Shown here: piece by piece, positions 5,751 through 5,892 of the stretch
Layout: every line of letters begins with the position of its first letter
How positions within the stretch are numbered: the stretch's first letter is position 1
Source: DAOPZC01 sp035353175
Lineage (GTDB): Bacteria; Verrucomicrobiota; Kiritimatiellia; RFP12; UBA1067
Assembly: GCA_035353175.1 (NCBI GenBank)
Contig: DAOPZC010000137.1
Coordinates: forward strand, 1 to 5,892
Length of the DNA stretch: 5,892 nucleotides
Direction of reading: 5' to 3'
Made by a program: the position numbers and the translations under genes
The notes under the pieces: model-generated
What the model was told of the DNA's origin: nothing
Database searches by the model: none
Seen by the model: the letters and a program-made list of their open reading frames with translations, nothing else

Positions 5751-5892
5751 ATGACGCCGACACTGATCAACCTCTTTCTGCCGGACGGCGAGCCCGCAGG
5801 GCTCAAGGTCATAAACATCTCCGGCCGCACGCTGACAGGCATCGTTGTGCCCCGCATCCTGTTTCAAGAGTTCAAGAAGCGTGAGGAGTACG
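5751..5892 (+). CDS. N-terminus of a probable GIY-YIG nuclease family protein (partial)
   Basis: The frame opens at ATG 5751 and remains open for 47 codons to the right edge. The peptide contains INLFLPDGEPAGLKV at about 6-20, then ISGRTLTGIVVPR and FQEFKKREEY. This pattern (short strand, LPDG-P-G-K, then a V/IPR segment and a basic helix ending in RxE) resembles the N-terminal region preceding the nuclease domain in a group of GIY-YIG family proteins that often also carry DUF4357. The catalytic GIY-YIG residues would lie beyond the window, so the assignment rests on resemblance from memory. It follows the Abi stop by 63 bases with no terminator, so the two may be cotranscribed. Such proteins are common in defence regions and mobile elements. 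Confidence 0.55.
   Translation, partial: MTPTLINLFLPDGEPAGLKVINISGRTLTGIVVPRILFQEFKKREEY

Noticed and set aside
1..5892. CRISPR arrays, tRNA or rRNA genes, insertion-sequence ends, attachment-site repeats
   Set aside because: No regularly spaced repeats, cloverleaf-like segments, transposase frames or paired terminal repeats were seen by eye on either strand.

Overview
The window is a stretch of a bacterial defence region. All three fully contained genes lie on the plus strand: a two-gene Type III restriction-modification (RM) system, then an Abi_2/AbiF-type HEPN abortive-infection protein. The start of a probable GIY-YIG nuclease gene runs off the right edge. The organism cannot be named from the sequence. 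The RM genes are strongly GC-rich (hand-counted 60-base rows reach about 75% GC), while the Abi gene is lower (rows of 52-60%). This suggests a GC-rich, probably Gram-negative host with blocks of different origin.

Bases 1-468 are mostly non-coding. A divergent minus-strand gene probably starts at base 68 and leaves the window on the left; it has a good Shine-Dalgarno sequence and a plausible promoter. The rest of this gap holds an AT-rich stretch with an imperfect palindrome, an extended -10 element at 421-429, and a GC-only hairpin directly before the methyltransferase start codon.

Bases 469-4573 encode Mod (545 aa, beta-class N6-adenine methyltransferase) and Res (819 aa, superfamily 2 helicase-translocase with a C-terminal PD-(D/E)XK nuclease). 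They are 7 bases apart, so they form one operon. Both look intact. The central target-recognition part of mod is clearly less GC-rich than its flanks.

Bases 4574-4787 separate res from the Abi gene. This gap holds phased A-tracts, a possible promoter, and a compact RNA-like element: a 10-bp outer stem enclosing a GCAA-tetraloop hairpin and followed by a U-tract. The HEPN gene (299 aa, RNICAH active-site motif) begins 17 bases after the main U-tract. Abi_2/AbiF genes are known to be preceded by a structured RNA, and HEPN RNases of this type can be held in check by such an RNA. The most interesting reading is therefore an RNA-antitoxin/HEPN-toxin pair beside a restriction system.

The likely division of labour is that Mod and Res destroy unmodified incoming DNA, while the HEPN RNase acts as a second, suicidal layer. 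The GIY-YIG gene follows the HEPN gene by 63 bases with no terminator between, and could be a further defence or mobile-element nuclease.
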